Assembly (NCBI RefSeq): GCF_022581195.2
Contig: NC_061453.1
Span: 12,232,001-12,296,000, forward strand
Length of the DNA stretch: 64,000 bases
Direction of reading: 5' to 3'
Source: Helicoverpa zea
Taxonomy: Eukaryota; Arthropoda; Insecta; Lepidoptera; Noctuidae
Each line of letters opens with the position of its first letter. Position 1 is the first letter of the stretch. The notes beneath the pieces were generated by a model. The model had not been told where the DNA came from. It searched no databases and saw only the letters and a list, made by a program, of their open reading frames with translations. Positions 33,380 to 47,900 of the stretch are shown piece after piece. Made by a program: the position numbers and the translations under genes.

Positions 33380-35955
33380 TTTTGCTATGCTGTATTAACT
33401 CACTCTGCCAGTATGCCATAATATGACTGTAGCATTCATATTTAGCGCCATTTAAATCTTTTAAACGTTAAAGCCTAAATTGAGTTAATACAATTAGAAT
33501 TTCATAAACAATATTATTTGAGCGCATTATGACTGAAATCATATGAAAAACAAATATGTTGCCACAAAAATAAATATCATAATTTATCAGACTTTCTTTA
33601 CAAAAGTCTGTCAAATTGACATGTTTACTCTCGTGGTAAAGTTATTCCGCAGTAAAATTACTGGCTCAAAATTAACATTATTTCCTGGCCACAGTTATTT
33701 CCCAGATTAGAGCAGTTAGCAGAGTAAGTAAACACAGCATAGTTAAGTATTATCACATAGAAAATAAAATGTTAGTCGTGTTTAGTCACAATATATGGCG
33801 TTAGCGAAGTCGCCGCTACCTACAGTCCAACTGATCCTATATACAGGGTGATTTATATCATTTATTATTTTATACAGGATGTGTGAGTCACTTGTCAGTG
33901 CTGAACTAAATGTAACGTCGTTTTGTGATGATAACATATTCAAAATTCAAATAAAGCCATGTAAGATTTGATTAAAATTAGTAAAAAAAATACTGTCATT
34001 ATGAACTAAACTTTTAATCAGAAAGGTTATAAAATTAGTATTTCTGGATAAAGAATGGCTTTTCAAAAGTTTCACATTTTATCTGTAAAATAAATATGAT
34101 AGTTGAACACATTTTCTTCACAAAAACGATCAAACTGTCACTTTTACGATAGAGATAAAACTACTATTGGAAAACCGGTTCTTAGCTATCTTGGATAGAT
34201 GCTGCCATTTAGTTCAGAACAGAAAAGCAATAGTCATTAATTAACGAGTTAAAATAAAAACCATTCTAAGCATAATCACGTAACGACTAAAATTTAACAT
34301 TAAACTTACAAAAACACTACAATAATTATTTTATAATACAATAATATTTGATAACGCTATGTAGGGAAAGATGGCGTGTCAGCGGCTAGCCTCACAACCC
34401 TCTGGAATTTACAAATAAATATTAACTGCGGAATATTTACAGAAAATTCTCGATTTCCTGGCTAAGTTTTGAAACTAAAAACTAATTTATTTAATATATT
34501 ATTCGAAATTTATTATATAACAAAAATACATAATTTTTGAATTATATAACTTATTCTAAATTAATCGAGAACCATTTTTTGTGAGGCGAAAATAATTTTG
34601 AGGTATAGAGCTTCTAGAAATATCCCGCAGTATTCCAAATTTAAACAAAGCAATTCCCATTTCAAAACTCCCCGGAATTCGAACAGTATTAGCTACCAAC
34701 TTCACATTAATTACGACCTACAATTGTTATTCAACTGACTTCAAATCTATCTACAATGATTTCAATATACTTTAATTATTTAGCATAGATAAATAGTAAC
34801 ATAATCTTTTATATTAAACAAAAGTCCACATTAATAAGTCACAATAAAATCAATATTTTTCGTCCATTCGTCACAAAAATGGTTTATTAATATGAACTTT
34901 GAAAGAAATACTCAATTCGATATTGCACCTTTATAATTTAGTCGATTCCCATAATCAGTGCGTTTTATTATAAAATATAGTATTTTGCTCGAATTTTCAA
35001 TGCGTCAGGCACTTTGATTTTAGTAAAATAAACTTTCGTCTTTAAACCAGTTTAGAACACAGCTCAAGCAATTTTGATCTTTACTTGAGGAATGTTCTAG
35101 AACTGATCTTGATGTCATTCATAAATTCTGCGTCACTTCGTACAAAATGAAAGTGACCAAAACGAGGAGATCCATACATTCTCATTTGCCTAAGTTTGTG
35201 ATGATTTCAAACAAAACCTCGGTCTTTTAAATATTAAATTGACGACATTAGATTTACTTATTATAATAATATTTTTTTTCTAACAAAGTGACATTTGAGT
35301 TAGTCATGGACCTGAGACAAGTTCAAGCATTATCAAGTACTTTGGAACAATCAAAATTCCATATCTAACTACAATATTGAACTTTGATCGCACGCCCAGT
35401 CAAGATTTCGATTTTAAATCGATTCTTAGTATCGATACTTTATCGACATTGTCATCTGAGATATCGATATTTTTGTTGTAAGTTTAGAGGTCACAGCTTG
35501 GACAATTTTTCGTGTTGTATGTTAGAGATCGCGTGTAATATAAGGGTGCTTACACACTGGGCGGCAGTAGCGAGTGTCGGCCGAGTGTTCATAAGTCCAC
35601 GTGATGCGGTGACGACTGCGGGGCGGGTAAGGCTGCTACACCTGGAGGATAATAAAATATTTGAAAAAACTTTTTCTCCACTACAGAACTTAATTTAATG
35701 CATTGAATCATGTTGATTCGTTTTTTACTTTCTTACAGTTTGTGAAAGGTTCTCAATAGGGGTGTTTTGATCAAGCGGGAACTGAACTTTTTTTATGCGG
35801 AAGCGTGTTCACAAGCAATGTTACGAAATACCTCACCTATTTCAATGGTTTTTCGCTTAACACTTCTAATCACTTCTAATTGTGAAACCGATATTTTAAA
35901 CCACTAAAATGTACAGGGATATTTTTATAATATTTTTTTTTTTAACTGAAATATT
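33380..35955. other. Intergenic AT-rich DNA downstream of the RNF13-like gene
   Basis: No gene recognised. A GC-richer patch at 35550-35650 has a possible splice acceptor on the minus strand (CCCGCCCCGCAG, exon would start at 35615). It could be an alternative last exon of the RNF13-like gene, but no homology can be seen. Confidence 0.4.
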
Positions 35956-38900
35956 TCAAAAATGAGGAATAAACTTCGTTAAAATAAGGTACATAATATT
36001 ACCGATCTCTCCATGCGCTTCCGTATTGATAGAATGGTCGTGGCTCAGCAGCGCGGGCGGGGCGGGGTCGCGGCTGCGGGAGCGGGCGCGGCGGCGGGAG
36101 CGACGCTCGCTGGTCACCGACGTGGACACCGCCGGCATGCTCGAGATCAGGGCTTCTCTGTCGTCTGTTTCCACGCTGGAATTCAGAACAAAAAATATTT
36201 TATAATACCCCACAATAACCGAGGAATACCCAAAAAACACTCTGTATAATTCTTATAAACTAATTCCTATAAATTGAAATCCATGCGTATGTCACCGGAA
36301 AATAACAAGATCCGTAAGTTTATCAATTTACTAGGAAGTTTATAAACCTTCGTAAGATTCTAAACGGGAGATAAATTGTAATATGTTACGTCCACATTTT
36401 CGTAAATTTATAAACTTACTGAACTCACTCGTAAAATAATAAATAAGCAGTAACCAAACGCTACGCGCGATCTGATTGGTTGGCTGTCACGTGTCACTTC
36501 TCCTTCCTAAGCATTGCCACTATGAACATTGACCAATCAGAGAGCAGTGTGTTATTTTACGTATTTCAAAGATCGTATAATAAAGAGTATAGATAAGAGT
36601 TTCTGTGATTGGTCGAACCATATAAAATCTTAAGAATAGATATTCGTTAGTTTATAAATTTACCGTATGACGTCGGAAATTGATAAATACGAAAATGTAC
36701 GAACTTCCTAGTAAATTGATAAACTTACGGATCTTGTTATTTTCCGGTGACACATATAATATTCTTTTTAAAATCAAATTCTCAATGCTATGCATATTGA
36801 AACGAAAAATATCCAAAAAAATATTTTCATGTGTAATGCTAATAAATATGTGTTTCCAACATTCAAATTAAAAATGCCATAAAAAAACTTACGTGTCATC
36901 AATAACATTACTCTCCTCGTCGTCATTATCCTCTGTAGGGGACGCTGCCTGAAATCATAAAACAAAAATATAAGAAATATTTTTTTAAATTTTGAAATAG
37001 AACCCAACATACTGGCTATATTTCGTAAAACATGTAATACCTGAGCATTCTCTTCGTCCCTGCGAGCTCTGAGCCTGGAAATGAACCGCGCCGCGCGGAC
37101 GAACGGGTTCTCGCGCTGCTCCTCAAACGTACCGCCCTGGAACATTACCAACACACATGTTATACAATGAAGACCAATGTGTCATACTGCGTGATGAGAT
37201 CGGGTTGCTGCATTTAGACGAATTATAGCATATAACACAGTTGAGAAATAAGCTACGCTGCGACTCAGTCATTTAACCACCCGTGTTGTGTGTATGTGTG
37301 TGAGAGAGAATGAATATGTGAGTGTAAGTGTGTGTGAATGTCTGTGTTTAAGCGATTGCGTCTGAGTGTGACTATGTGAGTGATTGAATGAGTGTCTGAA
37401 TGAGTGTCTGTATGAGTGAGCGAATGAGTGTTTGTTCATTGAGCGAATAAGTGTGTACGTGAGTGAGGAATGAGAGCGTGTGAGTGAGAGAATGAGTGAG
37501 CGTGTCAGATTATGTGAGTGAATTAATAAGTGTCTGTGTGAGTGAGTGAATGAGTGTGCGAATGACAACTACCTGCGTGGCATTATTATCGTTGAGCAGC
37601 GGCTCTGTGTCGGTGGAGTCGGAGTCGGTGTGCAGACGGCGCCGCTCGCCGGCCGCGAACACGCGGCGCTTGCACACGGGACACACGCGCTTGTTCTGCG
37701 TCAGCCACGGGTCGATGCACACCGCGTGGTATGCTGCGGAAATATAATCAAATGATTGTAGAGAAAACAAAAATTAGCATTAGATATGGTCTGGCAAATT
37801 CGTATGTGACACTGTCAAGGTCGCGAGCTGGACACGTTACCGTCAGCAGCGATGGCACAAGACACATACTCCCGTGAGGTGCTTTCACGGTGTATCAAAC
37901 TTAGCCTGCGATGCCCCTCTCGCAAACAGTGGGAGTATCATATTATGAGGTAGTGGGACGGTCATATTACTAAATAAGAACTGCCTCGCTACTGAACACA
38001 TAGCCTTGGGTTCGATTCTCGGGTCGGACCGGAATAGATTTGTGGGTTTTAGAAAATTTTGATAAAGCAGGTCGGAGCCTGGAAGTCGGTGATTAATACG
38101 GACAGGCACGTAAATCTCCACACGGTGGTTTCGGATTGCCGTTCCATCGGGCTATGAGAGTGAGGAAATAGTGAGTGCACCGCAGTCCAAGCAAATGTTT
38201 GTGCACTATAATATCTCCTAGTCAAGTAAATCAGGTACCATGTGCACAGGGCAGCACCCTTAGCCGTTCGCCCTCTTGGTAGTCGTCGAGGCAGATGGCG
38301 CAAGTGTCGTACGGGTCGCCCTTACTGAACTTGCATGTGGGGATCTTCTTCAACGCTCGGCTGGGCAAGCGGTGCCGCCGGGCACGGCGACGGTCTTTTA
38401 TACACTTTACTATCTAGAAAGAAAAATAAATGAAGTGTTAATATGGTAAAGGTAGACTGGAAGCCCGTCCGCCATATTGGATTTGTAATGACGTTTCTTA
38501 GCTAGACATGTATTGTCATCAGAGAGCTTTTGTAAAATTTCATCCTAATCGAAGACCGAGAAGTGGGTCAAATTAAGATACCAAAAATTTCTTACATAGT
38601 TAGTAACAAGCTAATGTAAGCGTGTTAAAAACCAGTGTAAAATGAACCTTATTCCCCTAACAATACGTACCATAAATACGAGTATAACGAGCAGACACAG
38701 CACCACGACTATCGCGAAGGGCAGCAATAGATGCGTGTTGATGTTGAACGGCAAGTCGTCGTTCACCATTATATAGAAACTGTAAAACAATGGCTGGATG
38801 ATTTCATATCAAAATATAATTATTGATTAATAAAAAATCATATAAAAAAAAATAAGGAAATAATGCAGTTACTAAGATCTATGTGTATATGAAAAATTTG

Positions 38901-41900
38901 GATCAATTATAAAATTAATTTACTGTTACAGCCTTTTTACCGTCCCACTTGCACTGCTGGGCACAAGCCTCTTCTCACATGGAGAAGGATTGACGTTTAC
39001 CAATGTTACTAAATACAATACAATACATACAACCTAATAAATAACAATAAATAGGCATAACAACTTAATTAACAAATAGTCCAAAACTTGACGTTAAAGA
39101 GTTTCAATCGAAAGCCTTTGAGGAAAAGTCGGTGAATAAAATCATGTCGTGCAAAGCTGACACCAAAACTTGACGTTAAAGAGCTTCAATGATTAATGAA
39201 AGCCTTTAAGAAAAACGTTCGTGAATGAATATGAATACATGTTGTGCAACACTGACTCACCCGCTAGTGTACAAGTACTCGTCGCCCAGTAGGAGGCCGG
39301 CGAGATCGCTCACAAACACAGACGGTATCTCTATCCCCTCTGGATTATTTGCCGACATAGTCTCTGTAACAATTATACAAAAAACTTACCACCTTATTCT
39401 AAAACAAGATCAGTCCATGGTGTCGAACAAAGTTAACTGTCTAAGCTTGGCACTAAAACCGGCATTTTTTAAGACCCTGTTTTATAATAACTGTGGTGGT
39501 AACTATTTCTACAGGCTTCATTCGGGTCCCGACTCAATTACTTTCACGTGCCCCGGAGGGTTAAAAAAATCTATCTGCTTCTTTAAAAAAAAATGTCAAG
39601 CCGTTCTTGATTTATGAATAGTGTAACTAACACGATTTTTTTATATTATGTAGATAGATTTATTTACTTCTGTAGATTATTTCGCGGTTTAAGGGTCAAT
39701 TCCCACTGAAAGAGCAGCGGCCGGCAGCGGCCGGCAGCGGCCGTAATTGCAAGGGATTGAGCGCGAGCGCGGCGGGCCGCGCGGCGCCGCACCGCGCCGC
39801 GCTCTTACATTTTCCGTGCTCTTACGGCCGCTGCTCTTTCAGTGGGAATTGACCCTAACGCTACTACCAGGAAATGGATATAAAAAGATGTGTATTGTCT
39901 CAGGCCACTAAACAGAGATGGTCTTTTTTGTGTAACAGGAAAAGATTAACATGAATGAGCATTTGTAAAGATAGATTAAGTTAGCAACATTTTATTTAAA
40001 ATGTTTGGATACACGGTTTACATTGAGAAAGTAGTCTACCGATATTTTTTTATTATCATCTTTTTCGTATGAAAGGAACTACTAAAACCACGTTTTAAAA
40101 ATAAAGTAAACCCAGCAACCCAGCAATTTGTCGGTCATTGAGTACATCGGAAACTGATTCATCAAGCGTAAAATAAGGGCCGATTGGTGCACTTGGTACA
40201 AATAAGTACAAATACAAATGTACTTGAACTGCATCGATAAATAATTTCTTGTTTATTTATCCACACACTACTTTTACAACAAATAAAGTGATAGTGTATT
40301 CTATTTTTATATTGTCCAAGGAAATTATTTTTATCTTAATACAGTTTGTTCAAGTAAACATTTGATAGATATGTTGGAACTGTCATTAATTATTTTTTAT
40401 TGAACTACTGGTTCTATGACATTTATCGCAGGTGGCTTCATATACAGACTAAAGTTGTAAAGATTAAGTAAGTCTGACAACCTGTCTTATTAAGGGGTAA
40501 GGGGTTGCCCGGGTAAATGGGTTGAGGAGGTCAGATAGGCAGTCGCTCCTTGTAAAACACTGGTACTCAGCTGCATTCGGTTAGACTAGAAGCCTAGAAA
40601 AGGCTAGACAGATGATGATGAATTACTGATTCTATGTATTTGATTGCATAAGTTGTAATTTAATCACAATTAAATTGTAATAAACAGCTGTGTTGCTGGG
40701 AAGTTTGTTCTTCACCGCTTCTTCTTCCCAGCCGTAACACTAGGAAGTGGTGAAAGGGGGGCGTTTTGGGGGTGCTGTCCTTTTGTAAATTTGACGTGAA
40801 AAAGTGCTAATAACTAGCCTCCTTTCAATAAACGTTTTTGACTTTGACTTTATGATATTACCACAGGTGGCCATATAAACAAACTATAGGTGTGAAGGGT
40901 AGACAGATTCGGAGAACTACATTATTGTAAGAGGCACTTGTTTTTTAGGGTTCCGTACCCAAAGGGACCCTATTGTTTTCGCTCCTCTGTCCGTCCGTCC
41001 GTCTGTCACCAGGCTGTATCTCAACCGTGATAGTTAGAGAGCTGAAATTTTCACAGATGATGTATTTCTGTTGCCGCTATAACAACAAATACTGAAAACT
41101 AGAATAAAATAAATATTTTGGATTTTTTTGCTAATTTTTGCTCTGGTACGGAACCCTTCGTGAGCGAGTCCGACTCGCACTTAGCCGGTTTTTTTTAATG
41201 AGACCGGATTTTCCGCCAGTGAACCACAATTATGTAGTGTGGAGATAGAAATCATGGTGATGAAAACTACCATTGACATTAATAATACGTTTTAAATATC
41301 AGCACATATTTTTTGTATGAAAACAAACATTTCATTGAAACAAACATCAACAACACTCATAGATTATTTATTTATTTATTTAAAATACTTCTTGCACACA
41401 TAGTACAATGGCGGACTTAACGCCTTAGGCGTTCTCTACCAGTCTACCTTTGGGTGGCGGAGAGAAAGCGTTGGTAGGTGCAAACAAATCTGAAAAACTA
41501 GTGTGAAACATATACCTACATATATTACAATACACAAATAAATTAATAATAATATATATGTATATATATAACTATATAAATATGTACACTACAAACAATA
41601 CTACTAACATATTAAGAAAGTTAAGTTAAGTTAGATTAGTACAGCGGTTCCCAAATTCTTTTGGCTTCGGAACCCTTTTCATTTCACAATTTTTCGGCGG
41701 AACCTTAGCTTAAGTAAGAAGTAAACTAAAGACGTAAATACACTTAGGTACGGCTCGTGGCGCGTGGTAGCGCACCAAATGGTTATATGGTTAGAGACAT
41801 ATTCATTATACTCAAGCGTAGCATGGCTATCTGCCACACGGGCCAGAAAACAATTTAGCGGCCCTTGATTTTGTGTATTATGTGAACAGTTTTCAGTTTG

Positions 41901-44900
41901 AAGACTGACAAAGTAAACGCAAAAAGAAATAGATTGGGTTTGTACAGGTGCGAGCAAGCGCGATTTTTTAAAACTAAAAGAAGAAGTTCCAAGCACCCGC
42001 TAGCATTAAAAGACGTTCAGTGGCAGCCGGTATCGCAAGCGAAGCGAGCGCGAATTTTTTTTAGTTTAAGTACCTACACAAAATAAACAAAACCACTGTA
42101 AATTAATAAGGTCTCAAAAAGTACAATATCCACACAAAAAAGCAAATGCAAATGAATAAGCAGCTAGCGAAGAAAGCGCTATTGCTTTTTCTGAACCATA
42201 GGAATAAAAAATAAACATCAAAGGAAACCTCGACCGAAGAACGCGAAATTTTTTCAGTATGGATACTTGAGCGAAGCGAGCTCAAAATTTTCGGATTTGG
42301 TGAGGTGAGGTGCAACAATTGGAAATAATGTCACACTTTTTGATTCATGGTAAAAATAGCCACTGGAAATACTCGTAGGCCTGTCATTTCACGTCCTGTC
42401 AAATGTATGAAAACGTTTAATCCTGGCGATGAAATAAGCCCAAAAAATGCGGTGATTTTTGGCCGACTCGCTACCTACTTTTGCCGATTGCCGAAGACCT
42501 GGAGGTATTAAGTTGATCTACAATTTGTAAAAAACGAAATTAAATTATCTGCTGCCGTGGCCTTCCCCCGCCACTTGTCGCGAAAGTACGAGACTTACAC
42601 TCCCGAGTGGTACCCACCTACATGGTGCCTAAATGGAATTTTGGAATGTAATATTTAAAACAATTTAATTAAAAGTGAATAATAATTTAATATTGTCAAA
42701 AGTGAAACGATTAACCATATAGAAATCTTGAATTTTCCACGGAACCCCTGAGGGCCTGTCACGGAACCTCAGGGTTCCGCGGAACCCCATTTGGGAACCG
42801 CTGGATTAGTAGATGGGGGGCGGTTTATTACGTCTATCGTTATTTTTATTGCACTTTTTAATACGACAGTTTTAAAGGTTTTGTAGGCCCGTTAGTTTCA
42901 ATTATCTTAACACTAATATCTACCAAATATTGGGCCCACTTTTATATGAAAAAAAAAAAAAAACCACCATAATCCACTTGCATTGATACAGGTAAAGTCT
43001 CAAGTAGACACAAAAACTCTCTCGGGGTTTTCCATCACAACACACTAACATTTTAACCACTAACAAAAACTATGAATAAAACAGATAAATCACTTACTAT
43101 AAACAAACATAGCTCGTTTATTTCCATTGTGAACGTTTCAATCAACAATAAATATGAAATGTATGGAGTTACCGCCTACCGCGGGCGTTCGAAAACAACT
43201 TTATCGAAGTAATGCTATTGTACTACAGAACAGACTACAGACCAGATAATATTATGCTCATGGGCCGAGGAAGTGTGAAGATGTCCGTGAGAGAAATGTA
43301 CGGATTTCATGAACTTTAAGTCAAGGGCAATAGAGTCTAAATTTATATAGCATTGTTAATGTTGCTAAAATATGTTTTGGCGTTATTTAATGTGGTGTAA
43401 TCGTGTAACAATGAAATTCGCGCAGTTCGTTGGTGGTTATCAGTGTGTTCGTACATATAATATGGTGTTTTTTGTGTCATTTGATTTGAATGATGTGTAT
43501 TTTTCGAGGAAATCAATAGTAGGTCGTCATAGATAGCAACAGGTTACTAATAAAACAGATGTATTTATTAGATAGGCATACAATATGGGAAATATTGTTG
43601 TGATTATGTGTGGTGTCTTAAGGTGATGTTTGGTTATAAATAAAATCATTGTCATGAGGACACAATTGTGCTGTAGTGTTTAATTTGTGTCGTTTCGTCT
43701 TCCCAATTCTGGAGAGAACAATAGGTGATTAACGAAAACATCAGTTTTGGCGGATGGTGGCTTTAATTTTATCTCTTGAAACTGCAAATCTGAAGTCAGC
43801 CATTTTTTTTGTCAAATTTGAAATCAATAGCAGCTGACTTCTAACAAGCAAAGCTTTTCGACAATATCTTTACAAACAAATGCACACGGACTCTAATGAG
43901 TACTTTAGCATTACAAAGTTATTTTGCGCGAACTGTATGTACTGTATTATGCTTTGCTGGGTAACTATATATCAACTACTATGGTGTGAAAGACACAAGT
44001 AAGTACATTATGTAGTAAGTGTGCTCACCAAGTTCACTGGAGTTGACATTGTGCACGATGGCGCAATCGTAGCCGGCGTCCTGAGCGTTGCGGATCTTCA
44101 CCTCGAAGCTGCAGTTATATCTAAAACAAAAAAACATTCAATATTCTTAAAACTTATTTCATAGAAACTGTAGTATATTTTTATAGACCACTGCCGAATT
44201 TGCCCTGCCAAAATACTAGGTAAACTCAATAGTAACTACCTAGTTAACAATTTATTGCCTAACGAAAAGGGACAGTAGTTTTCTTACATACGTTTCACTC
44301 ACCACCCCGAGCAGGTCTTCACTTTTAACCAAAAGTTTGAACCATATAATGTTTCCAATCAAATATATGTACTTAAGTACCCACCTCACTGAAAATCTCA
44401 CAGAATATTACAGAATATTATTTTCTGAAACAAAAAGTCGTGGTGGCCTAGTGGGCAAAGAACCAACCTCTCGAGTATGAGGGCGCGGGTTCGATTCCAG
44501 GTCAGGCAAGTACCAATGCAACTTTTCTAAGTTTGTATGTACTTTCTAAGTATATCTTAGACACCAATGACTGTGTTTCGGATGGCACGTTAAACTGTAG
44601 GTCCCGGCTGTCATTGAACATCGTTGGCGGTCGTTACGGGTAGTCAGCAGCCAGTAAGTCTGACACCAGTCTAACCAAGGGGTATCGGGTTGCCCGGGTA
44701 ACTGGGTTGAGGAGGTCAGATAGGCAGTCGCTTCTTGTAAAGCACTGGTACTCAGCTGAATCCGGTTAGACTGGAAGCCGACCCCAACATAGTTTGGGAA
44801 AAAGGCTCGGAGGATGATTATTTTCTGAAACATCTAGTCGGTGTGTACATTGCAGTTACTGTTACCTAGAGCACCACGAAGGGTTATAATTACGTGATAT

Positions 44901-47900
44901 CGTCCAACCGGTACTTTGGTCGAGTGTATTATCGACAATGCCCGATTGCTGTAACTGATATTACAGACTAACTACGCCTATTGCTTCGCAGTGGTAGTAT
45001 GCTCAACTGCACGGGGTCCTGTATCGCTGCCTGGGTTGGACAGAAACAGTTTCAAGGGTTTTAAAATAATTCACCCCAGTGCCTGGGAACACGCAAAAGG
45101 GGATAGAAGCATTCGCGGATGATGCTACTCAGTAGCAGTTCTTACAATTCAATGTCAGATGCCGTCTAGGACTTAACAGATTAAGCTGACAGCTCACCCG
45201 ATAAGAAGATGCAGACACTTTAGTTATTTCTTTTGTTTTTATATTAATTCTGTGTCATAATTACTGTAGTTAAATAGATGACCAAATAATACAATAGAAA
45301 TGCCATTACATAACATACTTCATCATATGCTGCCTCACCTTTTCCTGTGTTGAGCTCCCAGTACACATTGGCCTGTGTTGGGCCAAGCTTTGCAATGCAC
45401 AAATGTAGGCCACGATCAAATGGTGTTTACACATTGGCGCATGGCTCATTGCTGCCTGGCAAACCACTTGCGATGGACGTCGAAGTAATTAGGCTTCGGT
45501 TATTTATTTGTACACTACTATATATATTTATATTATACTACACTACTATATTTACTACTATATTTAGTTTTACACGCAACACAAAAGTGTACTATCCTCA
45601 GCGATCGGTGACGAACTAAACATTGGCCGTATGTGTAAACACCACTCGCCAAGCTGGGCCACGATTCCTTTGATGTGTGCCCAAAAAACCGACAACTCGC
45701 CGAATGCACGCCAACCTTGACAAATGTCCGCCAACATGCATCAATACTCCGTGTACACATTGGTGATGCCGTGTATTGGCCACGCTTGGGCCAAGGTGTT
45801 CTGGGGGCTTTAGGCGTCAGCTTCCAGTCTAACCAGATTCAGCTGAGTACTAGTGTATTACAAGGAGCGTTTGTCTATCAGATCTCCTCAACCCGAGCAG
45901 CCCAAGAACCCTTGGTAAGACTTCACGTCAGACTTACTGTACTGAACTGTAGTAGGTAAAATATAAGATAATAAAATAGAAATACCCATTACATTCCCCA
46001 TACTTAACAACCCCTCTTTACCTGGCTAACAGCACGATCCACTTCCCCGTGAAGTTGTCCACAATGGTCGGCGGCGGGGGCAGGACGGAGCACCCGTCAT
46101 GCGGCTCCCCTGCCACCAGGAAGCCGCGCAGCCCGTCCGGCGGCAGGTCGCTGCCGAAGCTCGCTGGCATGTCGGGGAACTGATCCATTATCTTAAGATA
46201 ACAACCCATTCTTACCTGGCTAACAGCACGATCCACTTCCCCGTGAAGTTGTCCACGGTGGTCGGCGGCGGGGGCAGGACGGAGCACCCGTCATGCGGCT
46301 CCCCTGCCACCAGGAAGCCTCGCAGCCCGTCCGGCGGCAGGTCGCTGCCGAAGCTAGCCGGCATGTCGGGGAACTCGTCCATTATCTGCTGGGAAGAGAA
46401 TGATTTAATATAGCTAGGAGTCTTTTAGACTCAGGAGGTGTAATAGACCCAGGGAGTCTAATCCTCCCAGGCGGATAAGGTTATGTGGTGAATTTGAAAA
46501 ACAATGTGGATGTCGAATAGAATATTTTTTGGAGTAGTCAATTATTATATTAAATTGAGAAAAGTAGGAAGGCTATATTTGTTTTGGGAAGAATTTATTA
46601 TATTCATTGGTTTTAGCTTAGAAATATGTATGTAGGCTGGCAGCTATATCAAGTTAAAGGGCCTAAATCGGACCTTATCACATTTGTACAATATTTCGTA
46701 TGTTGAAGTGTATTCCTAGTTATTAAAACCTAATTATAGACCAGATAGTATTAGACATCAGTCACGTTTTAATACTAGTAAATACACATTAAATTCATAA
46801 CGAGACTATTGATACATAATTACAATGATATCAGTTAAATTAGTATAAATGGTAATAAATGCTTAACTGACATTACAATCTTGTTTGTCTGTTTGCGCGC
46901 AAATCATATTGTTCGAATTGATGTACAGACAAGTTACATTCAAATCTTAACACCCAATAGATAATTGCAACCTTGATCAGTTTAAAGAAGGGAAAATATA
47001 ATTTCTAATCCTTAAAGATTTTATGGAAGCACATATTAATTTATTTCAAATAAATACTGAACATATTTTAAGGAACCCAGTTTTATAAATTAATTATTTC
47101 CCACTGTTGTCTATTAAAAGAGTATTTGATAGAAGGCCTTTTTTAACAGGAGATAACAAATTATTTGGAGACAGGTCTGATACAGACAATGACATGTTAA
47201 AAAACTTGCAGTGGCCAAATAGTCGAGTAGGGCCTAATATGTCTGATGGAGTCAATTCCTAACAGACAATATACCTAAACAGTAAGTTAAAAATAGCGAA
47301 TGACCTAAGCAGCCTAGACGGCCTTTACAATGTAGGATAGTCATCAAAGTTATTAATTAAAATATCGATAAAAGTAATCTTATCCAATAGGGTTGTGACT
47401 TGTGACCCATAGATGAAAAGACAAAACAATACTAACGAAATGCTGCATCCCAACCAGATATAGCACATGCACTGCATTCAAATTTCGATGACGAAGAATT
47501 TCCATTTTCGAAAAATGACACCGAAGAACTTTAAAAATCGAATCTCGAGTCTTTACATTCTAGAACAAACGATCTCTCGCCAATTACTGTCCACTTTTTT
47601 GACGCACTGCACTATTTTTTTTTATTGGGCAAAGGCAGATTGTTTTCAGCCAATTCCAGTTCTACTTTGTAGCGAAGCACATGCGTTGTCCATGTACGTT
47701 GGTTGTTTAGTCACTGATAAACTTTGGTATTGCTGATTATAATTGGTCGTGTTCCGTTTAATTAGTGATACTGCGGGAGGGATAAAATGGCTGTAATATG
47801 AGATTAAATCTCAAAAACTATAGAGAAAAAAATAGTTATCAAATAGAAGTAAATTAATATGATTACACAATATGTTTTTTCCTTTAAACAATATGATTTA

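Noticed and set aside
37269..37568. His/Ser/Leu-rich coding region on the minus strand
   Set aside because: It translates a simple TGAG/TGTG sequence inside an intron, and phase-correct exons on both sides skip it.
44444..44516. A tRNA gene
   Set aside because: A and B boxes are present, but they belong to a 384-bp SINE with 16-bp target duplications; no complete cloverleaf is visible.
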